From NCBI GenBank assembly GCA_002708825.1, contig PAPF01000018.1:1-64000 (forward strand): a stretch of DNA of 64,000 nt. Reading direction: 5' to 3'. Made by a program: the position numbers and the translations under genes. Source of the DNA: Phyllobacteriaceae bacterium. Lineage in GTDB: Bacteria; Pseudomonadota; Alphaproteobacteria; Rhizobiales; Rhizobiaceae. This document shows positions 1 through 7,847 of the stretch, in pieces. The notes under the pieces were generated by a model. The model was not told the DNA's origin. It saw only the letters and a list, made by a program, of their open reading frames with translations, and made no database searches. The first letter of the stretch is position 1. The number at the start of each line of letters is the position of its first letter.

Positions 1-10
1 CCCGCAACCA
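1..10 (+). tRNA. 3' end of a tRNA, probably initiator tRNA-fMet (cut by window edge)
   Basis: The window opens with CCCGCAACCA. This matches the conserved 3' end of bacterial initiator tRNA: the acceptor 3' strand, an A at position 72 that stays unpaired with C1, discriminator A, then CCA. A terminator hairpin follows 30 nt downstream, as expected for a tRNA transcript. Only ten bases are visible, so another CCA-ending RNA cannot be excluded. Confidence 0.5.
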
Positions 11-36
11 AACAACCATCTGAAACACAACGATAG

Positions 37-66
37 AAAAGCCCGCGGCATCGGCGGGCTTTTTGC
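37..66 (+). terminator. Rho-independent terminator
   Basis: Arms AGCCCGC and GCGGGCT pair perfectly around a GGCATCG loop. The stem is preceded by AAAA and followed by a run of T. This is the classic intrinsic terminator layout and probably ends the tRNA transcript entering from the left. Confidence 0.85.
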
Positions 67-112
67 ATTTTAACCTCCGTGTCGTCACCCTGTCGTCACC
101 AGGGGCAAATCG

Positions 113-442
113 GTGCTCAACAAAGCTGGGCAATACCACCTCCGGAAACTGAATCGGAACTGGAAAAATCGCGGGGGCAATGTCATGCGCTTTGAAGCAC
201 GCTGGCAGCAGAGCGGACTTCACGAAGCAGAGAATCTACGTTTTTGAGCAGTTGTAATCCGGGCAGTGTTCGCCAAGGAGGGCAAGCAATCAAAGATCAA
301 AGGCCGCGATGCAGATGCTGCGATGAATGCCGCTCTCTACGGCTCCCTCGTCGCTCATGTCTTCTTGCGAAGAGCAAAGGGCATCATGGTCCGTGGCACT
401 GCGCGCGCAGAGACGACTAAGGTTTTACCCGGGAAGGCCTAG
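113..442 (+). pseudogene. Degraded coding remnant of unknown origin
   Basis: From a GTG the frame reads 44 codons to a TGA at 245-247. The same frame is then open again to a TAG at 440-442, with an internal ATG at 323 that would give a 39-residue peptide. The translation has protein-like composition (LNKAGQYHLRKLNRNW, later FAKEGKQSKIKGRDADAAMN), but I recognise no family. The position directly behind a tRNA 3' end is where integrated elements leave scars, so a decayed island gene is possible. Two tandem TGTCGTCACC copies lie just upstream at about 80-99. The base composition is less GC-rich than in the genes that follow. The whole stretch may simply be non-coding. Confidence 0.3.
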
Positions 443-1002
443 CGTACCGTACGGGCTTCGGCGAGGTCATTCCAGACCTTCTGGTCCATGAGCCTGCCCT
501 CAACCACGGTGAAGCGGTCGATGAAACGGACACCCTCGAAGGGTGTTCCGTCGGGCCATTCGCCGGCCAGCGTCCCGAAACAGTAGACGATCATGCCATC
601 GGGTCCGGCGGCCTCGTCGAAGGCCTCGTAGGTCTTGCGCACGGAGCGGTAGCGCGCGCGGCCCCATTCCACCAGTTCGGTGAGGCTCGAAAAGCGGGCC
701 GGGCCGGGAAAAGTCATGGTGAAGCCATCTCCCAGGAGAGCCTGCGCCCGGTCGAGGTCGCGGGCTTCCATGGCGGCCAGGAAATCGCGAACAATGTCGG
801 CGCCGCCCGGTTTCGGCGCGCCGGGCACGCGCGACCGGCGCCCGCGCATATAGCCGGATGGCGTCACCTCTTCCAGGATCACGGTAATGCCCTCGAGTGG
901 AGCATCGATCGTGGCGCGCACGGCGTCGGTCAGGCGTTCGCAAAGACGGCGCTTCGTCGCGTCGTCATAACCCTCGATCAGCGTGGTGCGAATGACAGGC
1001 AT
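439..1002 (-). CDS. 4-oxalocrotonate tautomerase-SnoaL/NTF2 fusion protein
   Basis: The predicted protein has 187 residues and two domains. Residues 1-60 look like a 4-oxalocrotonate tautomerase subunit: MPVIRTTLIEGYDDATKRR exposes the catalytic N-terminal proline after Met removal. Residues 70-185 look like a SnoaL/NTF2 fold (DFLAAMEARDLDRAQALLGD, later FIDRFTVVEGRL). The start chosen has GGAGGAG just upstream and creates Pro1; a longer open frame would bury the proline. Tautomerases move double bonds in enols or unsaturated acids, and SnoaL folds bind small cyclic substrates. The gene diverges from gntR and shares its operator, so it probably belongs to the same catabolic system. The fusion architecture is unusual and its substrate is unknown. 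The stop codon region abuts the remnant on the opposite strand. Confidence 0.8.
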   Translation of the reverse strand: MPVIRTTLIEGYDDATKRRLCERLTDAVRATIDAPLEGITVILEEVTPSGYMRGRRSRVPGAPKPGGADIVRDFLAAMEARDLDRAQALLGDGFTMTFPGPARFSSLTELVEWGRARYRSVRKTYEAFDEAAGPDGMIVYCFGTLAGEWPDGTPFEGVRFIDRFTVVEGRLMDQKVWNDLAEARTVR

Positions 1003-1030
1003 GCAATCTCCTCCGGTTTGTCGATTGACA

Positions 1031-1054
1031 TAATGGTATAATGACATACCATTA
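1031..1054. promoter_or_regulatory. Palindromic operator between the divergent tautomerase and gntR genes
   Basis: TAATGGTAT and ATACCATTA form a perfect 9-bp inverted repeat with a 6-nt spacer. A TATAAT hexamer at 1037-1042 lies inside it. Position and symmetry suit a GntR/HutC dimer that controls both divergent transcripts. The assignment to this GntR protein is inferred from location. Confidence 0.75.
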
Positions 1055-1077
1055 ACCGCAATCCTTCTGGAGGCAGC

Positions 1078-1968
1078 ATGGACTATCCGGGCATCGAGGA
1101 CAGCGGGGAACGGGTTCGGCCGCGCAACACGGCTGCCAAGCTGGATGTTCATGGGCGCGTGCCGCTCTATCACCAGATATTCCTCATCCTTCGCAACCGG
1201 ATCTACAGCGGCGCTCTCGGACCGGGCAATCTCGTGCCCGGTGAGCAGGAACTATGCGGCGAGTTCGGCGTCTCGCGCATCACCGCCAAGCGGGCGCTGA
1301 ACGAACTGGCCGATGCCGGGCTGGTGGTGCGCGAACGGGGACGTGGCACACGGGTGGTCATGCGCCCGCCGGCGCCCGCCGTCACCTCCTCCATCGAGGG
1401 CTGGCTCGAAAACATCTCTCTGATGGGCGCGGCCACCGAAGCCCGCGTGCTGGATTTCGCCTATGTTCCGGCCAACGACGAGATCGCCGCGGCGCTGGAC
1501 CTCAATGCCGGATCCGACGTGCAGCGGGCAGAGCGGGTGCGCCTGCTCGACGGTGAGCCGATGTCCTTTCTTGTCACCTATGTGCCCGCAGCCATCGGCC
1601 GGCAATACGAGCGCGCGGACCTGGAAACGACGCCGCTGCTGCAATTGCTGGAACGGGCCGGCGTGAATGTCGCCTCGGCGCGCCAGACGATCTCGGCAGC
1701 CTTGGCCGACGACTATGTCGCCAGTTCGCTGAACATCCATCCCGGAGCGCCGCTGATCGAGGTGCGCCGGGTGGTGCGCGACGCCCGCGAGCGCGCGGTG
1801 GAGTACATCCGGGTGCTCTACCGGCCCGACCTTTACCGATACGAAATGTCCATGCGCCGCATCCGCGAGAAGGATGGCGCGCGCTGGACCACGGCATCAT
1901 CGTCTCCGGCCCCCCACGGAGCGAAAGAACCAAGGGAACATTCGGGGAAACGGCAGAACAACGGTTAG
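1078..1968 (+). CDS. GntR/HutC-family transcriptional regulator with UTRA domain
   Basis: This 296-residue protein has an N-terminal winged helix at about residues 25-95 (PLYHQIFLILRNRIYSG, then GVSRITAKRALNELADAGL and the wing RERGRGTRVV). A UTRA ligand-binding domain follows at about 110-250, ending in the typical EYIRVLYRPDLYRYEM strand. HutC-type regulators usually repress and are released by a pathway metabolite. It is the first gene of a long operon: only 13 nt, carrying the ribosome site, separate its stop from livJ. A strong inverted repeat lies about 25-45 nt upstream of its start. The last 40 residues are low-complexity. The effector is unknown and is presumably the imported substrate or a derived acid. 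Confidence 0.9.
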   Translation: MDYPGIEDSGERVRPRNTAAKLDVHGRVPLYHQIFLILRNRIYSGALGPGNLVPGEQELCGEFGVSRITAKRALNELADAGLVVRERGRGTRVVMRPPAPAVTSSIEGWLENISLMGAATEARVLDFAYVPANDEIAAALDLNAGSDVQRAERVRLLDGEPMSFLVTYVPAAIGRQYERADLETTPLLQLLERAGVNVASARQTISAALADDYVASSLNIHPGAPLIEVRRVVRDARERAVEYIRVLYRPDLYRYEMSMRRIREKDGARWTTASSSPAPHGAKEPREHSGKRQNNG

Positions 1969-1981
1969 ACAGGAGGTTTTC

Positions 1982-3214
1982 ATGACCGGGCATACATTCA
2001 GGCGTGGCGTCGACCGCCGCCAGTTTCTTGCAACGGGTGCCGCCGCGCTTGGCGTCGGCATCACGGGCTTTCCGGCCGTGCTCAGGGCGCAGGCACAGAC
2101 GGTGAAGATCGGGCTGATCCACCCGGTCACCGGCTTCATCGCATTCTCGGGCACCCAGTGCCGCGAGGGCGCGATGATGGCGATTGCCGACATCAACGCG
2201 GCCGGCGGCATCAAGTCGCTGGGCGGGGCCAAGCTGGAAGCGGTTCTCGGCGACAGCCAGGGCAAGCCGGAGCTTGGCGCGGCCGAAGTCACCAAGATGG
2301 TGGAAGGCGGCGTGAACGGCATCGTGGCGGGCTATTCCTCGGCCATCTCGCTGGCCACCTCGCAGGAAGCGGCCAAGACAAACACGCCGCACGTGGTCGA
2401 CGTGGGCGTATCCGACCAGATCGTCAGCCGCGGCCTGGCCAACACATTCCGCTTCGCGCCGGGCTACGGCAAGATCGCGCAGTTCGCCGTCGACAATCTC
2501 GACAAGATCAACCAGGCGTCGTCATCGCCGGCCAAGTCGGCAATGATCATCCACGAGGAATCCCTGTTCGGAACGGGAACGGCGGACCTCCTGTCCAAGG
2601 CGCTGCCGGAAAAGGGCATCGAGGTGATCGATGTCATCAAGCACGCCAACCCGACGCGCGACTTCACCAACATCGTGCTGCAGATCAAGTCGAAGAAGCC
2701 GGACCTGATCATCCCGGCCAACTACTACAATGAATACGTCCTGCTCGCCCGCACGATGCGCCAGCAGAAGGTCGAGGCCAAGGGCATCTACTCGGTTCTG
2801 GGGGGCGCGGCGTCCAGCCCGAAATTCGTGGCCGAGTTCCCGGAAGCCGCCGAGCAGATCATGGACTGCAATCACTGGTACGATCCGACCTCCGACCTGG
2901 CGCTGGCCCGCAAGAAGGCAGCCGAGGACAAGGGGCTCATCTACACCTACGAGGTGTTCCTGGCCTACAACGCGGTGGCCTTCCTGGCCGATGCGATCGA
3001 GCGGGCGGGTTCCACCGACAAGGACGCGGTGAACGCGGCCATGGCGTCGTCCACCTTTGCCGACCATGGCATGCCCTACGGCCCGACAAAGATGGTCAAC
3101 GGCCAGAACGAGGGCGCGCAGCCCGTCAACACGCAGGTGCAGAACGGCGCCATCGAGGTGATCTATCCGGAGGAATTTGCTTCCGCCAAGCCGGTCTTCC
3201 CGATGACGCTCTGA
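1982..3214 (+). CDS. livJ: ABC transporter substrate-binding protein, branched-chain amino acid/amide type (LivJ family)
   Basis: This 410-residue periplasmic binding protein carries a twin-arginine-like signal (RRQFLATGAAALGVG) ending near an AQA cleavage site, then the Peripla_BP_6 opening VKIGLIHPVTG. The start is supported by AGGAGG 7-8 nt upstream; a longer in-frame extension overlaps gntR and lacks the signal. Tat export implies folding in the cytoplasm. Members of this family bind amino acids, amides, urea, aromatic acids and other small carboxylates, so Liv is a family label only. It is followed by permeases, ATPases and catabolic enzymes in one operon, so its ligand is probably the substrate of those enzymes. 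Confidence 0.92.
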   Translation: MTGHTFRRGVDRRQFLATGAAALGVGITGFPAVLRAQAQTVKIGLIHPVTGFIAFSGTQCREGAMMAIADINAAGGIKSLGGAKLEAVLGDSQGKPELGAAEVTKMVEGGVNGIVAGYSSAISLATSQEAAKTNTPHVVDVGVSDQIVSRGLANTFRFAPGYGKIAQFAVDNLDKINQASSSPAKSAMIIHEESLFGTGTADLLSKALPEKGIEVIDVIKHANPTRDFTNIVLQIKSKKPDLIIPANYYNEYVLLARTMRQQKVEAKGIYSVLGGAASSPKFVAEFPEAAEQIMDCNHWYDPTSDLALARKKAAEDKGLIYTYEVFLAYNAVAFLADAIERAGSTDKDAVNAAMASSTFADHGMPYGPTKMVNGQNEGAQPVNTQVQNGAIEVIYPEEFASAKPVFPMTL

Positions 3215-3227
3215 ACAGGGCCCTGGT

Positions 3228-3268
3228 CCGGCCGGGTCCCGCGGAGGGCGCCCGGCCGGTTTCGTTTC
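3228..3268 (+). terminator. Hairpin between livJ and livH (attenuator or mRNA stabiliser)
   Basis: CCGGCCGGG at 3228-3236 pairs perfectly with CCCGGCCGG at 3251-3259 and is followed by a T-rich TTTCGTTTC. It sits between the binding-protein gene and the permease genes, where partial termination or 3'-end protection would give excess binding protein. Confidence 0.65.
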
Positions 3269-3286
3269 CCCCAACCGGACGGACCC

Positions 3287-4159
3287 ATGCCGGATCTCGC
3301 CATCATCATACCGTCGGTTCTCAACGGGCTGACAACCGGTGCGCTTTACGCCCTGATCGCGCTCGGGCTGACGCTGATCTACGGCGTGCTGCACATCATC
3401 AACTTCGCCCATGGGGCCCTTCTCATGGTCGGGCTCTATGCCGTCTGGTTCCTCAATACCCGGCTCGGCATCGACCCGTATTTGGCACTGCTGATCGTGC
3501 CGCCGGCCATGTTCGCGCTCGGCTACGGCCTGCAGCGCGGCATCATCGGCCGGTCGAGCCACGGACGCGACGAGAACATCCTTCTGGTCACGCTCGGCCT
3601 GTCCATCGTCATCGAGAACCTTGCCCTGTTCGTCTTCCGCTCCGACACGCGCATCATCGACACCCCCTATTCCTTCGAGACGGTCGAGTTCCTGGGCGCC
3701 TTCCTGCCGCTGCCCAAGGTGATCGCCTTCTTCGGCGCGGTCGTCACGGCGGCCGCATTGTGGCTCCTCATGGCACGCACCGATCTCGGCCGCGCCATCC
3801 GGGCGCTGGCAAAGGAACGCAAGGGCGCGCAACTCGTCGGCATCGACGCCGACCATGTCTTCGCCATGAGCTTCGGGCTTGGCATCGCCTGCCTCGGCGT
3901 CGCCGCCTGCCTGCTGCTGCCGAGCTATTACGTGACGCCGCAGGTGGGGCACGGCTTCGTGCTGATCGCCTTCACCATCGTGGTGCTGGGCGGCATGGGC
4001 TCCTTCGTCGGCGCCTTCCTCGGCGGTCTCATCATCGGCGTGGTGGAGGCGCTGGGCGGCCTGTTTCTCGGCGAGAGCCTCGGCCAGATCGGGATCTTCA
4101 TCATCTTCATCCTGGTCCTGATGTTCCGGCCGCAGGGCCTTCTGGGCCACAAGGTGTAA
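3287..4159 (+). CDS. livH: ABC transporter permease, LivH family
   Basis: This is a 290-residue inner-membrane protein with about eight hydrophobic segments. It has the LivH signature near the N-terminus (NGLTTGALYALIALGLTLIYG, with GVLHIINFAHG just after) and the C-terminal FRPQGLLG seen in this family. With LivM it forms the translocation channel for the ligand delivered by the preceding binding protein. It follows livJ after a hairpin-bearing gap and ends 3 nt before livM. The ribosome site before the ATG is weak, so translation may depend on RNA structure in the gap. Confidence 0.92.
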   Translation: MPDLAIIIPSVLNGLTTGALYALIALGLTLIYGVLHIINFAHGALLMVGLYAVWFLNTRLGIDPYLALLIVPPAMFALGYGLQRGIIGRSSHGRDENILLVTLGLSIVIENLALFVFRSDTRIIDTPYSFETVEFLGAFLPLPKVIAFFGAVVTAAALWLLMARTDLGRAIRALAKERKGAQLVGIDADHVFAMSFGLGIACLGVAACLLLPSYYVTPQVGHGFVLIAFTIVVLGGMGSFVGAFLGGLIIGVVEALGGLFLGESLGQIGIFIIFILVLMFRPQGLLGHKV

Positions 4160-4162
4160 GCC

Positions 4163-5137
4163 ATGCGCCAGCTTGTCCTCCTTCTCGCCGTCTTCGCCGT
4201 GATCGCCCTGGCGCCCTTCGTGATCGCATCGGAATTCAGCCTGAACCTGGTGATCATGGTGCTCTATGCCGCGCTGCTCGGCCAGGCATGGAACATTCTT
4301 GGCGGCTATGGCGGCCAGTTCTCCTTCGGCCATGCGGCCTATTTCGGCACGGGCGCCTACACGGTGGCGGTGCTGCAGGTGCAGCTTGGCATCAATCCGT
4401 GGATCGGCCTGGTGGCGGGAGGCCTGCTGGCCATCGGCGTCGCCGCGTTCATCGGCCTGGCGACATTCCGCTACGGCCTGCGCGGCTCCTATTTCGCGCT
4501 TGTGACGCTGGCCTTTGCCGAGGTCCTGCGCATCCTGTCCAACTCGGTGGATTTCACCGGCGCCGGTGTCGGCATTCTCATTCCCTTGGCGCCGGGCGTT
4601 GCCAACCTGCAGTTCGAAACGAAGACCGGCTATTTCTTCCTTGTCTGGACCTTCACGCTGGCGGCTTTCCTTGCGGTCTGGTGGATCGGTCATTCCCGGT
4701 TCGGCGCATCGCTGGCGGCCGTGCGCGACAACGAGGAGGCGGCGCGTGCGCTCGGCGTCAATGCGTTCCGCGTGAAGATGGGCGCGATCATGCTGTCGGG
4801 CCTGTTCAGCGGGCTGGCGGGCGTGTTCTACGCGCAGTATTTCCTCTATCTCGATCCCTATATCGCCTATGGCCCGGCCATTTCCGTGGAAAGCCTGCTG
4901 GTGCCGATCATCGGCGGCATGGGCACGCTGTTCGGCCCGCTGCTCGGTGCGGCGGCGCTGCATGCGGTCTCGGAACTGACGCGCGAGATCATCGGCGAGG
5001 TGCCGGGCATCAGCCTCGTGCTCTATGGCGCGCTGCTGGTGGTCATGGTCATGTTCCTGCCGCGCGGCCTGGCGGGTCTCGGCGAACGCCTGTTCGCGCG
5101 GCGCAGGCCGAAGGCCGGGGAGACGGGCCATGCTTGA
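4163..5137 (+). CDS. livM: ABC transporter permease, LivM family
   Basis: This 324-residue polytopic membrane protein is the second channel subunit. It has the LivM core GQAWNILGGYGGQFSFGHA at about residues 36-54, the EAA-type loop RDNEEAARALGVNAFRVKMG facing the ATPases, and the C-terminal FLPRGLAGLGERLF. It begins 3 nt after livH. Its last 8 nt overlap the start of livG (ATGCTTGA), so the two are probably translationally coupled. Confidence 0.92.
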   Translation: MRQLVLLLAVFAVIALAPFVIASEFSLNLVIMVLYAALLGQAWNILGGYGGQFSFGHAAYFGTGAYTVAVLQVQLGINPWIGLVAGGLLAIGVAAFIGLATFRYGLRGSYFALVTLAFAEVLRILSNSVDFTGAGVGILIPLAPGVANLQFETKTGYFFLVWTFTLAAFLAVWWIGHSRFGASLAAVRDNEEAARALGVNAFRVKMGAIMLSGLFSGLAGVFYAQYFLYLDPYIAYGPAISVESLLVPIIGGMGTLFGPLLGAAALHAVSELTREIIGEVPGISLVLYGALLVVMVMFLPRGLAGLGERLFARRRPKAGETGHA

Positions 5138-5876
5138 GGTCAAGGGCATCTGCAAGGCCTTCGGCGGCGTCCAGGCATCGCGCAATGTCTCGCTGACCGT
5201 GCCGGAGGGAAGGATCACCTCGCTCATCGGACCGAACGGGTCGGGCAAGACGACGCTGTTCGCGCAGATCACCGGGTTTCAGACGCCGGATTCCGGCCAG
5301 GTTTCCTTTGAGGGTAAGGACATCACGGGGGAGGCGCCGGAGACGATCGCGCGGCTCGGCATGGTGCGCACCTTCCAGATCGTGCAACCCTTTGCCGGCC
5401 AGACCGTGCGCGAGAACATCGCCGTCGGCGCGCATCTGCACCGGGCCTCGCGGCGCGACGCGCTGGCGCATGCCGAAGCCGTTGCAAGCCGGGTGGGGCT
5501 TGGCGACCGGCTCGATCTCGATGCCGCATCGCTGACGGTGGCCGGGCGCAAGCGGCTGGAGGTGGCCCGGGCGCTGGCGACCGATCCCAAGCTCATCCTG
5601 TTCGACGAGGTGCTTGCAGGGCTCAACCCTTCGGAAATCCGCGACGTGATCCCGGTCATTCGCGACATCTGCGATTCCGGCATCACGATCTTCATGATCG
5701 AGCATGTGATGCAGGCGGTGATGAGCCTGTCCGAATACACATGGGTCCTCAACCAGGGCGAGGTGATCGCCGAGGGCGAACCGGCCAGCGTGGTGAAGGA
5801 CGAGCGGGTGATCGAGGCCTATCTCGGAAAGGGCATGGCGCAGCGGATCGCGCAAAGGCAGGTGGTCCATGCTTGA
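5130..5876 (+). CDS. livG: ABC transporter ATP-binding protein, LivG family
   Basis: This 248-residue ATPase has Walker A GPNGSGKTT, the Q-loop region FQIVQPFAG, and Walker B ending LILFDEVLAGL, followed by the switch histidine in MIEHVM. The signature segment reads LTVAGRKRLEVARAL rather than a strict LSGGQ, as is common in LivG. The start at MLEVKGICKAFGG is chosen because it begins the nucleotide-binding fold and overlaps the livM stop by 8 nt; the upstream extension is frame-shifted livM sequence. It pairs with LivF to power import. Confidence 0.93.
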   Translation: MLEVKGICKAFGGVQASRNVSLTVPEGRITSLIGPNGSGKTTLFAQITGFQTPDSGQVSFEGKDITGEAPETIARLGMVRTFQIVQPFAGQTVRENIAVGAHLHRASRRDALAHAEAVASRVGLGDRLDLDAASLTVAGRKRLEVARALATDPKLILFDEVLAGLNPSEIRDVIPVIRDICDSGITIFMIEHVMQAVMSLSEYTWVLNQGEVIAEGEPASVVKDERVIEAYLGKGMAQRIAQRQVVHA

Positions 5877-6573
5877 GGTGAGGGCGCTCAGGGCGGGCTA
5901 TGGCGCGGTGGAAGTGCTGCGCGGAGTCGATCTCGACATTGCACGCGGCGAGATCGTGGCGCTGCTTGGCTCCAATGGCGTGGGCAAGACGACCTTCGCC
6001 GGCGTGCTGTCCGGGCTGGTGCCGGCATGGTCGGGGACGGTGATGTTCAACGGATCGGCGATCGCGGGACTGGGCGCGGGGCGCATCGTCGATCTCGGCC
6101 TGATCCACGTGCCGGAAGGCCGCCATGTCTTTCCCAACCTGACGGTGCGCGAAAACCTGGAACTGGGCGCTTACCGCCGCGCCAGGGCCAACCGCGCGCG
6201 CAACATCGACCATGTCGTTTCCGTGTTTCCGCGCCTGAAGGAGCGCTTTTCGCAGAAGGCGGGCACGCTTTCGGGCGGCGAACAGCAGATGCTGGCCATC
6301 GGGCGCGGCATGATGGCGGAGCCGGAACTGCTCATTCTCGACGAGCCCTCCATCGGGCTGTCGCCGCTCCTTGTGGAGGAAATGTTCGACCTCATCGGCA
6401 ATCTGAAGCGCGAGGGCCTCACCATCCTGCTGGTGGAGCAGAACGTGCTGCAATCCATGGAGATCGCCGACCGCGCCTTCGTGATGGAAAACGGCCAGAT
6501 CAGGCTCTCGGGCAAGCCGGCCGACCTGATGGACGACCCTGACCTGCAACGCGCCTATCTGGGGCTGGCATGA
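5869..6573 (+). CDS. livF: ABC transporter ATP-binding protein, LivF family
   Basis: This 234-residue ATPase has Walker A GSNGVGKTT, the LivF-typical VPEGRHVFPNLTVRENL, signature LSGGEQQMLAIGR, Walker B LLILDEPSIGL and the switch histidine position replaced by Q in LVEQN, which is normal for LivF. It overlaps livG by 8 nt and the following hydratase gene by 4 nt. Transport and catabolism genes are therefore on one message with coupled translation. Confidence 0.93.
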   Translation: MLEVRALRAGYGAVEVLRGVDLDIARGEIVALLGSNGVGKTTFAGVLSGLVPAWSGTVMFNGSAIAGLGAGRIVDLGLIHVPEGRHVFPNLTVRENLELGAYRRARANRARNIDHVVSVFPRLKERFSQKAGTLSGGEQQMLAIGRGMMAEPELLILDEPSIGLSPLLVEEMFDLIGNLKREGLTILLVEQNVLQSMEIADRAFVMENGQIRLSGKPADLMDDPDLQRAYLGLA

Positions 6574-7847
6574 TGGGAATGACGCTTGCACAGAAGATCA
6601 TCGCGCGTGCCGCCGGGCGCGACAACGTCACGCCGGGCGAGGTGGTGACGGCGAGGGTCGATCTCGCCATGATCCACGATTCCGGCGGGCCGCGGCGCGT
6701 CGAACCGATCCTGAAGGAGCTTGGCGCGGGCCTGTTCGACAAGGACAAGGTCGTGCTGATCTCGGATCATTTCGTGCCCGGCGAGACCGACGAGGGCGCG
6801 CGCATCCTGGCGCTGACGCGGCAGTGGGCGAAGGAGCGGGGCGTCGCCTTCCATGACGGCGAGGGCATCTGCCATGTGGTGCTGCCGGAAAAGGGCCACC
6901 TCAAGCCCGGCATGTTCGTGGTCGGCGGCGACAGTCATTCGCCCACGGGCGGGGCCTTCGGCGCCTACATGTTCGGCATCGGCGCCACCGAAATGGCGGG
7001 CGTGCTGGCCACCGGCGAAATCTGGATCAAGGTACCGGAAACGATCCTGATCGAGTGGCAGGGCCGGCTGGGTCCGGGCGTGACGGCAAAGGACATGATG
7101 CTCGCCGCCTGCGCGCGTCTCGGCATGGATGGCGGGCAGTACCAGGCCATCGAATACGCCGGCGAAGCGGTCCGGGCGCTCTCGATGCAGGAGCGCATGA
7201 CACTGTCCAACATGGCGGCGGAACTCGGTGCGCAGGCCGGACTCATCGCGCCTGACGAGACGACGGCGGCGTGGCTGGCAGACATGGGCGGCAACGCCGG
7301 CGACTGGCGCCGGCTCTTCACCGACGCGGATGCGCCGCTGATGGCGCATCACGTGTTCGATGCGACAGCCCTTCAGCCGCAGGCCGCCGCGCCGCATTCG
7401 CCTGCCAATTCCGCGCCGGTGGACGAGGCCGGGAACGTGGCGGTGGACGTGGCCTATATCGGCGCCTGCACGGGCGCGAAACTGGAAGACCTGAAGGCCG
7501 CGGCCGCAATTCTCAAGGGCCGCAAGGCGGCTGCGGGGGTGGAACTGCTCGTCGCGCCGGCCTCGAAAGCGGATCAGGACCGGGCACAGGACGAGGGCAT
7601 CATGGCCATCCTGGAAGAAGCGGGCGCGCGTATCCTGCCCAATGCCTGCGGCATCTGTGCGGGCTATGGTACACACCGTCTCGGCGAGAACGTCACCTGC
7701 ATTTCCTCCACGGCGCGGAATTTCAAGGGGCGCATGGGTGCGGCCTCGTCGAAGGTGTGGCTTGCCTCTCCCTATACGGTGGCAGCGTCCGCGGGGGCGG
7801 GCCGCATCACCGATCCGCGCGCCATGCTGGGGGAGGCAAGCGCATGA
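6570..7847 (+). CDS. Aconitase-family hydratase large subunit (LeuC/homoaconitase/dimethylmaleate hydratase type)
   Basis: This 425-residue protein of the archaeal-LeuC size class carries the three [4Fe-4S] cysteines in GACTGA and NACGIC, the substrate loop GGDSHSPTGGAFGA, and a C-terminal SSTARNFKGRMG. It forms a heteromer with the small subunit encoded next and adds or removes water across a C=C bond of a dicarboxylate. No leuA or leuB is nearby. Instead the next genes encode the small subunit and an isocitrate-lyase-family enzyme, the order of dmdA-dmdB-dml from Eubacterium barkeri nicotinate fermentation. A role on a substituted maleate or malate is therefore more likely than leucine synthesis. 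The exact substrate is inferred. The start is MMGM or the next Met; both overlap the livF stop. Confidence 0.88.
   Translation: MMGMTLAQKIIARAAGRDNVTPGEVVTARVDLAMIHDSGGPRRVEPILKELGAGLFDKDKVVLISDHFVPGETDEGARILALTRQWAKERGVAFHDGEGICHVVLPEKGHLKPGMFVVGGDSHSPTGGAFGAYMFGIGATEMAGVLATGEIWIKVPETILIEWQGRLGPGVTAKDMMLAACARLGMDGGQYQAIEYAGEAVRALSMQERMTLSNMAAELGAQAGLIAPDETTAAWLADMGGNAGDWRRLFTDADAPLMAHHVFDATALQPQAAAPHSPANSAPVDEAGNVAVDVAYIGACTGAKLEDLKAAAAILKGRKAAAGVELLVAPASKADQDRAQDEGIMAILEEAGARILPNACGICAGYGTHRLGENVTCISSTARNFKGRMGAASSKVWLASPYTVAASAGAGRITDPRAMLGEASA

Noticed and set aside
79-99. Short CRISPR-like or tandem repeat (TGTCGTCACC twice)
   Set aside because: Only two copies with a one-base gap and no spacers; no array structure or cas genes anywhere in the window.
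1025-1042. TTGACA and TATAAT as one promoter for gntR
   Set aside because: Only 6 nt separate the two hexamers, far from the 16-18 nt needed; TATAAT may belong to another -35, or is simply part of the operator palindrome.
2522-5272. 916-codon open frame on the minus strand
   Set aside because: Antisense to livJ, livH and livM; its composition is dominated by charged residues from complementary codons and no family signature is seen.
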